A DNA stretch of 64,000 bases from Okapia johnstoni (GCA_024291935.2 CM044315.1:79466385-79530384), one strand, 5' to 3'; positions 32,091 through 44,836 are shown, numbered from the stretch's first letter. Numbers and translations are program-made. Notes: generated from the sequence alone by a model not told the origin.

Positions 32091-33465
32091 CCTCGCCATC
32101 ATCTACTTCTCTCCCTGCACTCTCTGTATGATCTCTACTCTGGTTTCATTTCCTCCATTCGTACCTCCAGTCCTGACCTGTATATATCACTGTGTGCCAG
32201 GTTCTTTACTTGGATGTCCCACAAGCTCTTCAGCCTCCATGTGCCTGAAACAAGACTGATCTTCCTCTAGACCTGCTCTCCTCCTGCTTTTTCAATTTCA
32301 GGGTATGGCACCACCACCCACAGAACTCCCTCAATCGGCAGTCTAGATTCTTACCCTTGACTCAGGCTCCTACATGCAATAAATCAACATCGTAGCTGTT
32401 TTCACCTCCTAAGTACCCTCAAACCATCTTTTCTCCATTGCCTTCGTTCAGACATCATCATCTCCAGTCTACTCTTAAGTTTCCTATGCATCTCTCTCCC
32501 CTCTAATCCATTTCTATCTCTACAGCTAGAAGGATATTCCTAAAACACAAATCAGATCCTATCATTCAGCTACTTAAGATCCTTCCGTGGCTCCCAAAGC
32601 CCATAGCATAAATCCTGAACTCCTTATCAGACAGTCTCTCTCCAGTCTCATATCCCCTCCAGCAACGCTGTGTGCTATGGCTGGGCAAGACCTAGCTCTC
32701 CACTTATTATTCTCACTGCCAATAATGCCCACAACATCCGTCTCCCCACGGGCAACTTGTAACTCCTATTTATTCTTTAAGATCACACTCAGACAATACG
32801 TCCTTTCGGAAGCTCTCCCTGATAGAGAACTCTTCTTCTTCATGCTATATTTCTTATATGTCTACACCTCTAATGAGAGTTGGACTATAAAGAAAGCCGA
32901 GGGCCGAAGAACTGATGCTTTTGAACTGTGGTGTTGGAGAAGACTCTTGAGAGTCCCTTGGACTGCAAGGAGATCCAACCAGTCCATCCTAAAGGAGATC
33001 AGTCCTGGGTGTTCATTGGAAGGACTGATGTTGAAGCTGAAACTCCAATACTTTGGTTACCTGATGCAAAGCTAATTTGAAAAGACCCTGATGCTGGGAA
33101 AGATTGAGGGCTGGAGGAGAGGAGGTCGACAGAGGATGAGATGGTTGGATGGCATAACTGACTCAATGGACATGAGTTTGGGTAAACTCCGGGAGTTGGT
33201 GATGGACAGGGAGGCCTGGTGTGCTGCGGTTCATGGGGTCGCAAAGAGTCGGACACGACTGAGCGACTGAACTGAACTGAACACCTCTATTATGGCACAT
33301 ATTCGATAATATTGCAGTTGTCTGTTTATTTATCTGTCTCCCCTGGTAGACCTTAAGCTTTTTGAGGGCAGGGAAGTTATCTGACATCCTGGTACACTCA
33401 GGACCCCGAGGAGGGTCTGGTACAGAGTGGTAATGACTGTTGAATGATTCAATGACCAAGTTAAT
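32090..33465 (+). repeat. L2 LINE 3' end, split by a BovB insertion
   Basis: cacaaatcagatcctatcat, cttccgtggctcccaaagcc, aagatcacactcagacaata, then after the insertion cttaagctttttgagggcag and an end near 33465. The gap 32872-33280 is a BovB. Confidence 0.85.
32864..33288 (+). mobile_element. BovB LINE 3' end with 8-bp target duplication
   Basis: 5'-truncated BovB, body 32872-33280, starting within the C-terminal coding part (agttggactataaagaaagc) and ending actgagcgactgaactgaac. Target duplication acacctct at 32864-32871 and 33281-33288. Confidence 0.95.
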
Positions 33466-33929
33466 GCAGGAGGACTTGAAGGGACAGCAGGGGAATGTCC
33501 GGAAGGGGAGGAAAAGATGGGGTGGGTGAGGGTGAGAGAGGATGAAAGAGGGGAAGGAAGGCAATCGAGGTAATGTTGAAGATTCTTGCTGCTTAAATGA
33601 AGCCTGGCTTCATGGTCAAGGAGAAACAGAGGCTGCAAGGGTTTCAAAAGGCAGAGGCTCTCAAAAGACAGAAGCTCCATAACTGCTGTCCCAGAAAAAT
33701 ACCAAGTGTTCATAGACAGTGGGAAGAGGGTAGGCAGTAGCTACACAAACCAGCCAGCCAGTGAAATCCCACGTCTAGAAACACCAACAGACAGACACCC
33801 CCACTGGGACAGGCAGATACCTGGTGCTTCCCCATCACAGAGCCCTCTGCAGCCCCTGTGCTGGCCCACCACCCAACCCGGAACCCTGCTGCTCTCTCTC
33901 TCTCAGCAATTTCCCTACCCAAGAAAGCT

Positions 33930-34160
33930 CTAAGGGTTTCAATTACCGGCGCGTGGGATTTAGTGCCCTGGGCTTCTCTGACTGGAGGAGATTTATTTGA
34001 AGGTTTAGTGTCGTGGAGAATTCACGTCTTCACTCCCAGGAGCCCAGCTTCCGTCCTGAGCCCCTAAATCAGGAACCAAGATGGGCTATTGTCACTTACC
34101 GCATTAGCCTCGTTAGCGGACCAGGAGGGGTGATTAATAGCAATGCACACACAGCCATCC
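33930..34160. promoter_or_regulatory. Candidate conserved noncoding element
   Basis: gggtttcaattaccggcgcg, gagatttatttgaaggttta, cttaccgcattagcctcg, gggtgattaatagcaatgc. No repeat recognised. Confidence 0.4.
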
Positions 34161-34430
34161 TGCTCGCTGGCCGCTCTGCCGCTGTGCGTGACCTGGGGAG
34201 GGGGGGTGGGGAGGGGCTGAGCCTGCTCCAGGATAACTAAGGAGACTGGGCTAGAGCCCGCACCCCAGCCAGGCAGGGCAGCCCCTGTGGTCCTTCTAGA
34301 TCTGGGGACGGTTCAAAGCAAGCTTCGCCAGAGAGAGCCCAGCTGGAAACCTCTGGGCCTGACTCATGGAAGAGGACAGAGGGTGGGTGGGTATGTGAGG
34401 GAGAGAGAAAGGGGTGGTATGCTTATTATA

Positions 34431-34650
34431 TGGGCTTCTCTGGTGCCTCAGACGGCAAAGAATCCACCTGCAATCTGGAAGGCCTGGGTTCAATCCCTGG
34501 CTTGGGAAGATCCCCTGGAGGAGGCCATGGCAACCCACTCCAGTATTCTTGCCTGGAGAATCCCCAGTGGACAGAGGAGCCTCTCAGGCTACAGTCCATG
34601 GGCTCACAAAGAGCTGGACTTGACTGAGAGACTAAGCACAGCACACAGGT
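34431..34650 (+). repeat. Bov-tA SINE
   Basis: gggcttctctggtgcctcag to agctggacttgactgagag. Confidence 0.93.
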
Positions 34651-35289
34651 TTATTTCAGTTCCCAAGCGCTCTTTGAGTGCTTATGACGGGGGCCAGTGT
34701 GCATGGGACACAAGGGCACATGGAAAGAGGGAGGTGTGGGGAGAGGGGTGAATGATGGCAGTTTCTGTGAGAAGGGAGAGAGACAGAGCGGTGTATCTCT
34801 GTCATGAGACAGAGAGGAATATGTATGCGAGAGGGAGTGTGTTTCTAAGGAGAGAGATGGTGGGAGAGAGAATGGTTTTATGTTTTCTTTTTTGTCTCCA
34901 CAAATTCTCCCCTCCATACACCTTCCCCTCAAACTTTTTGGAGTCAGGCTCAGTTGGGTTTGGATTTCAGTTTTGGGTAATTCATGCATTTATTTATCTG
35001 TTCATTCACCAAGTTGTTACTGAGCATCTACTAGCTTTTACCTTTCTGTGACTCTTTTTCCTTACCTGTAAAACGGAGACTAATAGAGTGTTTATGATAC
35101 TCAGTGATGTAATTTATTAAAAAATCTTGTAAGCACACAGAATTAGGAGCCAGGTGTGCCCTGGCACCATACTGGCAAGGGGATCAGGAAATGGTAGTTA
35201 AAGAGCTGGGGATTTTCTGCCAATCCTGTCTCCCTCTCTCTTCTTTTTCCATCTCTCCTCTCTCTCTCTCTCTTAGTTGTCCTCTCTCA

Positions 35290-35420
35290 ATCACAGCAGA
35301 GCCACAGTATTAATTATTAGAACCAATTGACTGTTTAGACTCTGATGTTTTAACTAATCACCACTAACGCAGACACTGGTGGGTAATCACAATCATTTAG
35401 TTCTTAAGCAAACCCCTTCT
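35290..35420. promoter_or_regulatory. Candidate conserved noncoding element
   Basis: cagtattaattattagaacc, aattgactgtttagactctg, aactaatcaccactaacgc, gtaatcacaatcatttag. Confidence 0.4.
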
Positions 35421-36254
35421 CGGAACTGAGAGCAAACTGGAGGGGGGTGGTCCAACAATGACTGAGGCCTGGGAATGATGGGGGGGATGACTGCTGCCTA
35501 GAAGGAAGCCCCTTTCTTGACCCTGGTGGCCCTGGCCCCCAGAGGGGGCCCTCTGGACCAGCCTGGTCCCTTGGGGCAAGTTAGCTGAGCCCTGTCCTGG
35601 AGGTGGGTTGGCTTCCTTCCCTATCCTCTTACTGCTCTACCTTTTGGTGTTCATTTCCCACTTTGACCTAGAATTCTGTTGTGGGAGTCTCCTCTAGTAC
35701 CCACAACCATGGACCATAAATATTCCAGCAATGCCCCTTTTGTGAGTTGCTGTTCAGTTGTAGCTCCTAACAGCCTGCTTCTAGGAAGAGTCCTTTAGAC
35801 ATAGGTTCAAGTCCCACTGGGGCATCAGAGGATGCTGACTGGGGTGGGACCCTGTCCCTTTTGGTTGAGGACCCAAGAGAAGAGAGCAGACAAACATGTT
35901 CTGTGTTATTGAGTGTGGGGAGAATGCCGAGGCTGTGATGTGGGCTGAGATATGTGTGCCTGAGGACACCTACGCACCTGTACTGCCTTGTTCACCTGCA
36001 GGCCCCAGAGCCCCAGCTTACACACAGCCCTGCTCCACCCTGAGGCCCTGGCTCATCCTATACCTGCTCCAGCCTTGCTGGGGAAGCCAGACCCTTAGAA
36101 CTTCAGGGTGGAGGCCAGGCAGGGCAGGACCATAGGGCCCAGATGTCCGGGAGGGGGTGGCCTAGATGCCCATGGCCAGTAGGTGTCGCTGTGGCTCCAG
36201 CACTGGGAGGGGGTGTCAGGCAGGGGGCTCTGGAACAGGCCTAGGGGCCGGGGT

Positions 36255-36265
36255 GGGGGGGGGGG
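36255..36265. repeat. Poly-G run (11)
   Basis: Uninterrupted G11 in a G-rich context (ggggccggggtgg before it). Confidence 0.9.
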
Positions 36266-36579
36266 TCCTCTGACTTTTCCCACCCCTACCTCAGGCCTTC
36301 CTGCCAGGAAAGATTCCCCACTGCTTCTCAAACTGGAAGGTGTCTGTGGAACACTTGGGAGTTCATGTTAAAATGTAAATTCTCATTCTGTATCTCTGGA
36401 ACCTGTCTCAGGATTTTGCATTTCTATAGGTCCTGGGTGAAGCTGATGCTGCTAATCTGTGGACCACCCTTAAAGGAGGAAGAGCCTAATCTCCCTGACT
36501 CCCTAGTCAGTTGATACTGACTCTGTTCCTTTCCAAAGCCAATGCTCACCCTCATTCCTGTTTCCTCAGTAAAGCTCCC

Positions 36580-36813
36580 AGTTGTTCAGTTGCTAAGTCA
36601 TGTCCAACTCTTTGTGACCCCATGGACTGCAGCATGCCAGGCTTCCCTGTCCTCCACCATCTCCTGGAGTTTGCTCAAACTCATGTCCATTGAGTCAGTG
36701 ATGCCATCCAACCATCTCATCCTCTGTCGCCCCTTACTCCTCCTACCTTCAATTTTCCCCAGCATCAGGGTCTTTTCCAACAAGTCATCTCTTCGCATCA
36801 GGTGGCCAGAGGC
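36580..36813 (-). mobile_element. BovB LINE 3' end, inverted
   Basis: Antisense BovB terminus: gtccaactctttgtgacccc, catctcctggagtttgctc, gtccattgagtcagtgatgc, cttcgcatcaggtggcc. Confidence 0.9.
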
Positions 36814-37703
36814 CAAAGGTGACTATTAGGATCCCCCCGCTTTTTTGGATGATGGGTTCAGTTGGATGGCATGAAGTAGGTTTCTAGGGAAACTCTGAAA
36901 CAAAACTTAAGCCCAATCTTCTGAGTCAACTGAGCTCAAATCCTAAACTTCAGTCTAAATTGGAATCAATCCTAATTCCCCCACATCACCCCAGTTCCCA
37001 CCTTCCGAGCTAAATCTCATTGTCAACCTCAGCCCAGTTCTTGTGCCCCCTTAAGTCCAGCACTGATGCTATCCCTTGCTTCAGTCTTGCCCCAAGACTG
37101 AATGTCCTCTTGGCCTCTCTGATGACCTCCAGGTCCTCTGCTGTACTTTCCTCTAGATGCTGGCCTGAGCCAGGTCAGTGGGGCATTAGGATCTGGGGAC
37201 ATATGCCTCCATCGAGCTCGTTCAGGCCTCAGCAATGCTCAGACATTTGCCCTAGGCAGAGAGGAACAGCAAATTCAGCAGTCCATTTGAGGACCGGCAT
37301 CCCTCACTCTCCCTGGAAGGCCCCTTGCTGCTGGGGAAACGTGTCTTACCCCATGTCTTCTGTTCTAAGGACTCCATTTCCTGGATGTAGGGTAGGTAGG
37401 GAGGAATTACTTGTACTACCCCAGCCCCGACTGCAGGTGAACAGGGAGGATGTGTGTACGTGTGCGTGTGAATGTATGGGGTGAAGTGAAGAGAGTGGCG
37501 AGTGGCGGGGTAGGCAGACAAAGCACCCTCTAGGGCTTTTCTTCTAAATCAAGGTTTCTCTAAGGAACTTTCCTCTCCCCCAGCCCCATGTACTCTTTGG
37601 CCCTGCTGGGTACTCCAGAAGCGGGTTCTTGAAGGGGTGAGAGTTACCTGACATGGATCAAAGAATTTACCCCTTTCAAGTCTGACATGTTGTGATTTTT
37701 AAA

Positions 37704-37822
37704 GTAGGAATGCATTTATTTTTTTTTAAGCTGTGCTGCCAGGCTTATGTGTTCTTAGTTCCCCAGCCAGGGATCCACCTGGACTCCTGGCAGCGAAAGT
37801 GCAGAGTCCTTGAGACAGGGAA
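37704..37822 (-). repeat. CHR-type SINE, inverted
   Basis: Starts with a T-rich tail, then cttagttccccagccaggga and gcagcgaaagtgcagagtcc. Confidence 0.75.
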
Positions 37823-37931
37823 AGGTAAAAGTATTTGTCTGTTGCTAGTAAGCTTAAAAGTGAAATTTTGGTTCCTACAGTCCAGTGCTGTGTTCTGTTG
37901 ACTACACTAAAAACATCTGGCCAAAGTCATC

Positions 37932-38146
37932 CATGTGTGTGCGTGCTAAGTCGCTTCAGTCGTGTCTGACTCTGCGACCCCATGGACAGTAGCCTGCCAG
38001 GCTCCTCTGTCCATGGGATTCCCCAGGCAAGAATATGGGAGTGCGTTGCCATGCCCTTCTCCAAAAGATCTTCCCAATCCAGGGATTGAACCTGTGTCTC
38101 TTACGTCTCCTGCATTGGCCAGTGGGTTCTTTACCACTCAGGAGGC
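37932..38146 (-). repeat. Bov-tA SINE, inverted
   Basis: gctaagtcgcttcagtcgtg to gggttctttaccactcagg. Confidence 0.93.
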
Positions 38147-38599
38147 AAAAACTGACCAGGCAGGATGGAAGGTCCAATGGTCCCCTGCCTGCTGCTAGGG
38201 CTAATGCATGGGAAGGAATAGGGAAAGGGGCTTGCCTCCCTTTGTTGAAATGTGGGGATGGCTGTGGGTGTCTGCAGAGGGGGAGGAGACTGGGTAAGCT
38301 CTGTTCCTGAGTCTGTTCTGTGGGTTCCTACTGGGCTTCCATGACCCAGAGGGACAGCCATAGGACACTTACCACACTTACCACTGGACCCAGTGCCCCC
38401 ACCAGAAACACCTCCTCTCCCCTCACACTTGTGGCCTCCTCATCTCTTTTCACGTTGGCATCCCCCTGTACCTGCACTCTCTGCATTCTGTCCTGGTGGC
38501 TCAGTTGTAGGGAGAATCCCGGGGCCAGGGCTGGCCTGAAGGTAGGCAGCAAGAGTGAGGAAGGAGGCTGGGAAGGTGGCACATGAGTTCTGGGATCAG

Positions 38600-38770
38600 G
38601 CAGACCTGGTCTTGAAACCCAACTGAGCACTAGTGGCCGTGCGTGCACACTTTGGTACCTTGATCTGAGTCTTCATTTCCTCACTCCTAGAGACTGAGGA
38701 TGATAACACAGCCCCCCTCCCCAGGTTGCTTTAACAAGTGAATGAGACGAGTGGGCAGAGCCTGAAGCCT
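38600..38770 (+). repeat. MIR SINE
   Basis: gatcaggcagacctggtctt, gtcttcatttcctcactcct, gaggatgataacaca. Confidence 0.6.
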
Positions 38771-39637
38771 GGAGACTGGCAGGTCTCGGGGTGTCTTTGT
38801 GCCCTGTCTGGGAGCATCTGTGGGCATGGGAGTGCTGGGGGACAAGGCTGAGCACCTGGGAGCCTTGGGAGGTTCTAGAGCCCCTCCTTCTGTGCCGGCC
38901 TGGCTCTGCCCCAGGAATAGTGGTCAGTGGTCATCAGGACAACACAGGCCAGTGTCATGAGGGAGGCAGCTGCATGGGGGGTTGGGCTGGAGGTTATGTG
39001 CAAAAAGGGCCAGAGACAGCAGGGCAGCTAGAAGGCCTGGGCAGGCACAGCCTGTTACCAGCCACGCCACAGGCCTCTGAGCCCTGCCACCAGCAGCACG
39101 GCCTGCAAAAAGTCAGAGCCCAAGGCTTCCATGTGCCAGTTCTTGGTTCTGATTGTGCAGCGGGGCTGAGGGAGGACCTGGGTGAACACTACCTCAGCTC
39201 AGGCTGGGATGCTCAAGGAAGAGTCTGCCCTCTGCCCTCTTTCCTTCTGTCCATTGGTCTGTCCCTTCCTTTCTCTTTCTTTCCTTTCATTTTTAACACG
39301 TATGGGAGCCAGTGCTCTGGGGGTTGTGGTGAGAAGTGTGGCTCTGCCTCCACAGCTCTGAGGCTGGGCACAGAAGAGGCTGAAGTGAGAACGGCTAAGG
39401 AGGAGAGTGAGGTCATGGTGTGGAGGAGGGGAGGGCTTCCTGGAGGAGGGGGCGCTGGAGGTCTTGAGGGTGGGATGGCAAGAGAAGGAGGGGTGGAGCC
39501 ATGACCAAGACAGAGGCTGAGGGACAGCCCAGCAGGGCCCAGTGTGTGGCTGGAGTAGAAGGAGAATGGAGGGAATACTGGGGTCTGGGAGATAAAGGTC
39601 ACTGGTGGTTTCCCTGGGCCTTCATTCTGTAGACATT

Positions 39638-39869
39638 AGGGGCTAAGGTGACATCCCTGGTAGCTCAGATGGTAAAAGCGTCTGCCTACAATGTGGGAGA
39701 CCTGGGTTCAATCCCTGAGTTGGGAAGATCCCCTGGAGAAGGAAATGGCAACGCATTCCAGTACACTTGCCTGGAAAATCCTATGGATGGAGAAGCCTAC
39801 AGTCCATGGGATTGCAAAGAGTCAGACACGACTGAGCGACTTCACTTTCACTTTACTTTCAGGGGCTAA
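39638..39869 (+). repeat. Bov-tA SINE with 9-bp target duplication
   Basis: Body 39647-39860; duplication aggggctaa at 39638-39646 and 39861-39869. Confidence 0.94.
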
Positions 39870-39926
39870 CAGGGCCTTGGAAGCAGGGGTAACAGGGCCT
39901 TGGAAGCAGGGGTAACAGGGCCTTGC
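39868..39926 (+). repeat. 23-bp tandem repeat, about 2.5 units
   Basis: Units 39868-39890 and 39891-39913 are identical (aacagggccttggaagcagg then ggt); a third is partial. It abuts the right target duplication of the SINE. Confidence 0.92.
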
Positions 39927-40124
39927 CTTGTGAGAGCTGGGAGGACTTATAGACCCCTCCACATTATTGACCCCTCTAGATGTTTGGACAGGGAACGGAG
40001 GATGGTGACAAGAACAGTCCTTTGTGGAAGGCCATGTCTTGGCGGTGTCTGTCACCACCCTGAGAGCCAGGCTTGGCCCAGCACGAAGCGGCCTGAGCCT
40101 CACGCTCAGTGAGGGAGCTGGGAT

Positions 40125-40200
40125 TATTACTCCCATTTCACTGACAGGAAAACTGAGACTCAGAGGCATCAAGCGAGATACAGGAAGCCCCACTGCCAGC
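40125..40200 (-). repeat. MIR fragment, inverted
   Basis: gggattattactcccatttc, gaaaactgagactcagaggc. Confidence 0.6.
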
Positions 40201-40269
40201 ATGCCATGGAGCGGGGAGCTTAAGGGCCCAGTTCCAAGCCAGGCCTGAGGGGCGCTCTGGTGGAGACCA

Positions 40270-40565
40270 CTGCATGTCCGGCCAGCCACCCACCGCGCCG
40301 TGTCTCACCGGCACACTGACGCTCTGGCCACACAGAGTTCTTTCTGTTCTCAACCGGGCCATTTCCTCTCCCCTTTGGGTTTTACACATGTTGTTCCCTC
40401 TGCCTGGTAAACCTCTTTTCAGAGCTCAGCTTCAAGGTGAGCCCTTGTAGAAGCAGTGCTATCCGAACCTTTGGACTCCATGTCCCCACAGCCTCCAGCC
40501 TCGTCACACTGCGGTTACACCTCACTGGTCTATTTTCTCAACAGGCCTGGCACCGTGAATGATGT
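40270..40565 (+). repeat. L2 LINE 3' end
   Basis: tgttgttccctctgcctgg, cttttcagagctcagcttca, ggtctattttctcaacaggc. Confidence 0.7.
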
Positions 40566-41639
40566 CAATTGAATGACTGAGCGGAGAGGGTGGCTAATGC
40601 TGGTCCCAGCCTTCCTGTTCTCTGCCTCTGGTGTCAGCAGTATCCTCTCCCCACGGCCTCCTGAGTTAGCAGCACTGGGAAAGGGGCTGGGCTGCAAGAA
40701 TACAGCTGGTGCTGAGTATGGCCCTGGGTCTGCTGGGAGCAAGCCTTCTGGAGGGGGCTGGTGGAGAAAGTAGAGACTCACTCCAGTTCAAGTTCAATAT
40801 AAGACCTGGCCTAAAGCCATAATCCTTCTGGGTCACGGTGGAAGGCCCCATAGGGTTGGGTGAGCACCGAGAAAAAGTAGGGCTCCTAGGTGCTCCACTA
40901 AAGGTTGGGATGAGGCATTTGAGAGGAAGGCCCTGAAGGATGGGGGATACACAACTTCATGGAGAGCAGAGGATGGTAAGCCTGGGAGCAGGGGTGTGGG
41001 GGGAGCAAAGACGGACAGAGGGAGGGACTCAGTCCCTACCTAGACTCCTTGCCCAGCAGGCCCTGGGCTGCTCACCCCACCAAGGGCATATGTGGGCTGT
41101 TGCCTGGGGGGGCTGGCCCTCCTAATGTGAAGAGTGGGATGTCACCCACCGCCTAAAGGGTCCTGGCACCACGTACCTGCTTCCCAGCTCAGGGCTTCCC
41201 AGAGAATATGTATTTTCTGAGGACCATGCCCTACTATGGGAGTCAGCACCCTCATGGTCACATAACCACATACATCAACTCCGTTCTGCTTTGTTCAACT
41301 CTGTTCTCATATCTGGTTTTGCCTTGGGCCCGTGACCTTCACCCACTTTTCCTACAGCATTCTGCCTCCCAACTTGTACCAGGGCGGCAGCCTGCCCACC
41401 TATCCTTGCAGCCTTAACTTAAACCAACTGACTGTGGTCACCCCTTTTTCCTGCGCTGTACTCCCACCAGACCAGGAGCCCCCTGAGTGAGGGGTCTGAT
41501 CTTAGAATCAACATTTTTTTGTAGTTACCAGTGTGGATGTTGTTTTTAACATATCTTCCTTAAACCTGTGTCACAAGAAAAGAGGATACAGTAATCCTGC
41601 CATCAGGGACTCTTGGGAAATGTAAGTGAGATGAAGGTT

Positions 41640-41790
41640 GACATACCTACATCTTTAGGAGGTAGATATTCTTATTATCTGTATTTCACAGATAAGCACA
41701 CTGGGGCTCAGAGACGCTTGATGACTTGTCCAAGGTTACACAGCAGGGAAATGGAAGGGCTGCAATTTGAATGAATGCTCCCCTAACAGT
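41640..41790 (-). repeat. MIR SINE, inverted
   Basis: tcttattatctgtatttcac, tgacttgtccaaggttacac. Confidence 0.82.
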
Positions 41791-42299
41791 TCCACTCTCC
41801 AGCTTTGGGGAATGTGCAGTTTGGCTGGAGGTAGGGATATGCAAGTCATGTTGCAGAGTCAGGAAAGGCTTCTGTCCTGGGTTTAGAGTTAACTTGAAGC
41901 AGGCAGCCCGGCAGGATGTCAGAAAGGAGAAATAGTGGGAAAAGGCATGCCTGAAGTCAGGGGACTCTTCGGGGAGAAGACATGGCTTTGTCCTCGCCTG
42001 ATACATTCTAGGAGAGGCAGCCTCAGGCACAGGAAAGGCAGTGTGAGGGCTGGTAGAGAAGTGCACAGTGGTGAGGGAGGCCTGAGATCACAGGGTCTGA
42101 AGGTGGGAGAGCCATGGGAGATGGGTGGCAGAGGTGATTCCTTCCAGCCCCCCTACTCTTCACACCCTGGTCCCCAAGGCAGGGATGGAGAAGGCCACTT
42201 GCCACCCTCTTCACACCTGGGCTGGGGCCTGGCCCATAGGCAGCCCTAGGCTTCAGCCACCTCTGCCCCCTGGCCCAGCAGCAGGCCCAGCTGGCTCAC

Positions 42300-42480
42300 C
42301 TTCTCAATCAATACCGTGCTCTTAATGGGCCCAGCCACCAGCACCAACCAGGGGCATTAAATGTTAATTATATCTATTTGGATTTGAAAAATTTTATTAC
42401 TCCAGTTAATTATGGCTGGAGTCATAAAAAGGTTTCAGAGTGAAAGGGCTGCCTTATTGGGGCCACTTTCCCCAAGACAG
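42300..42480. promoter_or_regulatory. Candidate conserved noncoding element
   Basis: gtgctcttaatgggcccag, cattaaatgttaattatatc, tttggatttgaaaaatttt, ccagttaattatggctgg, gtcataaaaaggtttcag. Repeat-free, AT-rich block in G+C-rich intron. Confidence 0.5.
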
Positions 42481-43124
42481 ATTGGAAAGGAAAAGAAGAA
42501 ATAAAAGCATCTGGCTCAAAGGGCTGGGTGCTCCACATCCACCAGGCTGGGAGCCCTGGGCTTGAGCCCCACATCTTCTAGCTTCAGGTGAGCCTGAAGT
42601 GTTGGGACCAGGATATTGGAGAGGCCAATCCTAGGAGGACACCCGCGTGTGTGAGCGTTGCTGTCAATAGAGAAGGGCCCCCTGGCAGCCGAGGCTCCAA
42701 GGAAACTGCAGCCCTGTTGAGATCAGCCAGGCTCTTTGAGGTCTGGTATTGCAGGCTATGCCCAGGGCTCCTCTCCAAGTGGTCCTATCATTGGGCACTC
42801 CTCCAGCCCAGCTCCCCACCCTGGCCTGGCCCCATCCAGCCCAGTCTGATTGCTTCCTGCCAGCCCCGCTTATGATTCATGGGCCTGACCTTTGGCTATA
42901 AAGTGTTCACTTTAGCAGGAATAGAGGCAGGATTTACAGCCCTAGGGTCAGCTGTAGGCAATGACACACACAATAGCTGACTCACAAGGGTGCCCCATTC
43001 CCATCCCACACATAACTCTCCTTTGCACACACAGGTACACATACACACATTTTGACAGAGACACGTGTGCACTCCCATGCCCCAGAGCTCTCTGCCTCAT
43101 GCATCCGGTAATGCGAGTTCCCTT

Positions 43125-43275
43125 TGTGGAGCCAGCGCTGTACATAAGATGCTTTACAAGCATTTGTCTAATCCTTAACGTTGATCCTGTAAGGTTGGAG
43201 CTGGTGTTACTCATTTTATAGGAGAGGAAGCACACTAAGGCTCAGGCAGGTTGTGTGATCTGAGCATTTGTACCT
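43125..43275 (-). repeat. MIR SINE, inverted
   Basis: gatgctttacaagcatttgt, ttactcattttataggagag, ctcaggcaggttgtgtgatc. Confidence 0.75.
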
Positions 43276-43759
43276 ACAAGAGAACCAGCTGGACAGAGAA
43301 CCTCACGCCCCAAACTGCTAGCTAGGGAAATAGTGATTCCATGAGAGAGCTGCGCTGCAGCAGCCTGGGGTGGGTCAGAGAGGCCAGCTCATCCCCTCTC
43401 CCTCTTCCCCACCAGAGGAGCTGGAGGCTGGTTCAGAGGAAGAGGGAATATTCTAGAGGATATTAGAAGGGGGAATGAAAAACCAGGAGAGGAATGCCTT
43501 AGCCCAGATATGAGATTGGGATGTCACACTACATAAACTTTTTAAAACCAGAAGTAATTGGGAAATAGTGGGAGAATTTGCCCATATTGTTCAAGTTTCA
43601 ACCACCCATCCAAGAAAGGGTATTTGACAGAGTGTAGTTGGTAGAGATTGAAGGGGGTGAGCATTTCAATTTGTACCTCTCAAGTTTAGCTATTTCATGA
43701 GCTGTTTTTATTATCATTATTGTCATTTTTACTCTGTTGCTGAGATGTCCATGTACAAG

Positions 43760-43985
43760 GAATCCTCCCTCCCCCAACTCCTCTTGAACTCAAATGCCAT
43801 TTGCCTCTACTTGGCTCCTTCCATCTACCAGGCCTCAGAGTCTCTGCCTTTTCTCCCAAACCAGTGCCTCCTGCCCTCTAGAGCCATCCCCCCAGTCTTC
43901 AGCAGGGACTTCACCCTCACAGCTACATCTATGGCTCTTGCGTGTTGCCCCTAGCTAGTCCTTTCTCTTCTTTTCAAACTCTTGT
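43760..43985 (+). repeat. L2 LINE fragment
   Basis: L2-like CT-rich text (tccctcccccaactcctctt, ctctacttggctccttcc), continuing at 44300-44836 beyond a SINE. Confidence 0.5.
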
Positions 43986-44009
43986 GTAACTTCTCTCTTA
44001 AAGTAGCCA

Positions 44010-44291
44010 GCCAGGGACTTCCCTAATGGTCCAGTGGTTGAGAATCTGCCTTCCAATGCAGGGGACGCAGGTTTGATCCCTGGTCGGGGAACTAAGATTC
44101 TACACACCATGGGCCAACTGAGCCCGTGCACCACAACTAGAGAGCCTGCTCGGCGCAACTACTTAGCCTGCACACTCCACAGTCTGGGCTCCGCAACAAG
44201 AGAAGACTACTGCAACTAGAGAAAGCCTGCGCCCTCAGCGAAGGGCCCACATGCTGCTAGGAAGACCCAGCGCAGCCACAATAAAAAAGGA
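44010..44291 (+). repeat. CHR-type tRNA-related SINE, long form
   Basis: gggacttccctaatggtcca, gcaggtttgatccctggtcg, gaaagcctgcgccctcagcg and an aataaaaaagg tail. Confidence 0.92.
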
Positions 44292-44836
44292 TTAATGACC
44301 AGGCCTTCCCTTGATCTTTTTCCCTCTCTAATTTCTGTCTTCTCATGTTCCTCTTGGAATAAGGGGCCTCATGGGCTCGTTCTCACAGCATCCTCGGCTC
44401 TTCCTCAAGAGAGGAAGAGCTCTGTCCTCTCCCTATCCCTCCCTCCTCTTTAGCAGACCTGACTCCAGTACCTTGTCATCTCTTCCCAGTTCCTCTGACT
44501 TGAAGCTCACTCCTGTGCTCTTTGCTCTGGGAGAATCTATCTTCTGATGCTTGAGGACTTCAACTTCCCCTCCCAAACGTGCCTCCAATTAGATGTCTAT
44601 CCTAAACTCCATCTGAATTGTCAACTGCCCAAAGGAGGTATCCTTGTGGAGGCTCTGCTCTCCCCTCAAACCAAATACCCTGAAAGTGGAAATAATGGTC
44701 TTCTCTTCAAAATGGCTTCCTTTCCTCCCCTTAATTTCTATCTGTTAAGTAACTATTGTTCTGATTCTCTAGCCTCCCTAAACCCAGAGCAAACTGATTC
44801 AGTGAATACACTGAGCAAAGATTTTCCAGGTAATCA

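Noticed and set aside
38791..39504. 237-codon plus-strand open frame
   Set aside because: No recognisable protein, Gly/Glu-rich end from G/A-rich DNA, antisense in the intron.
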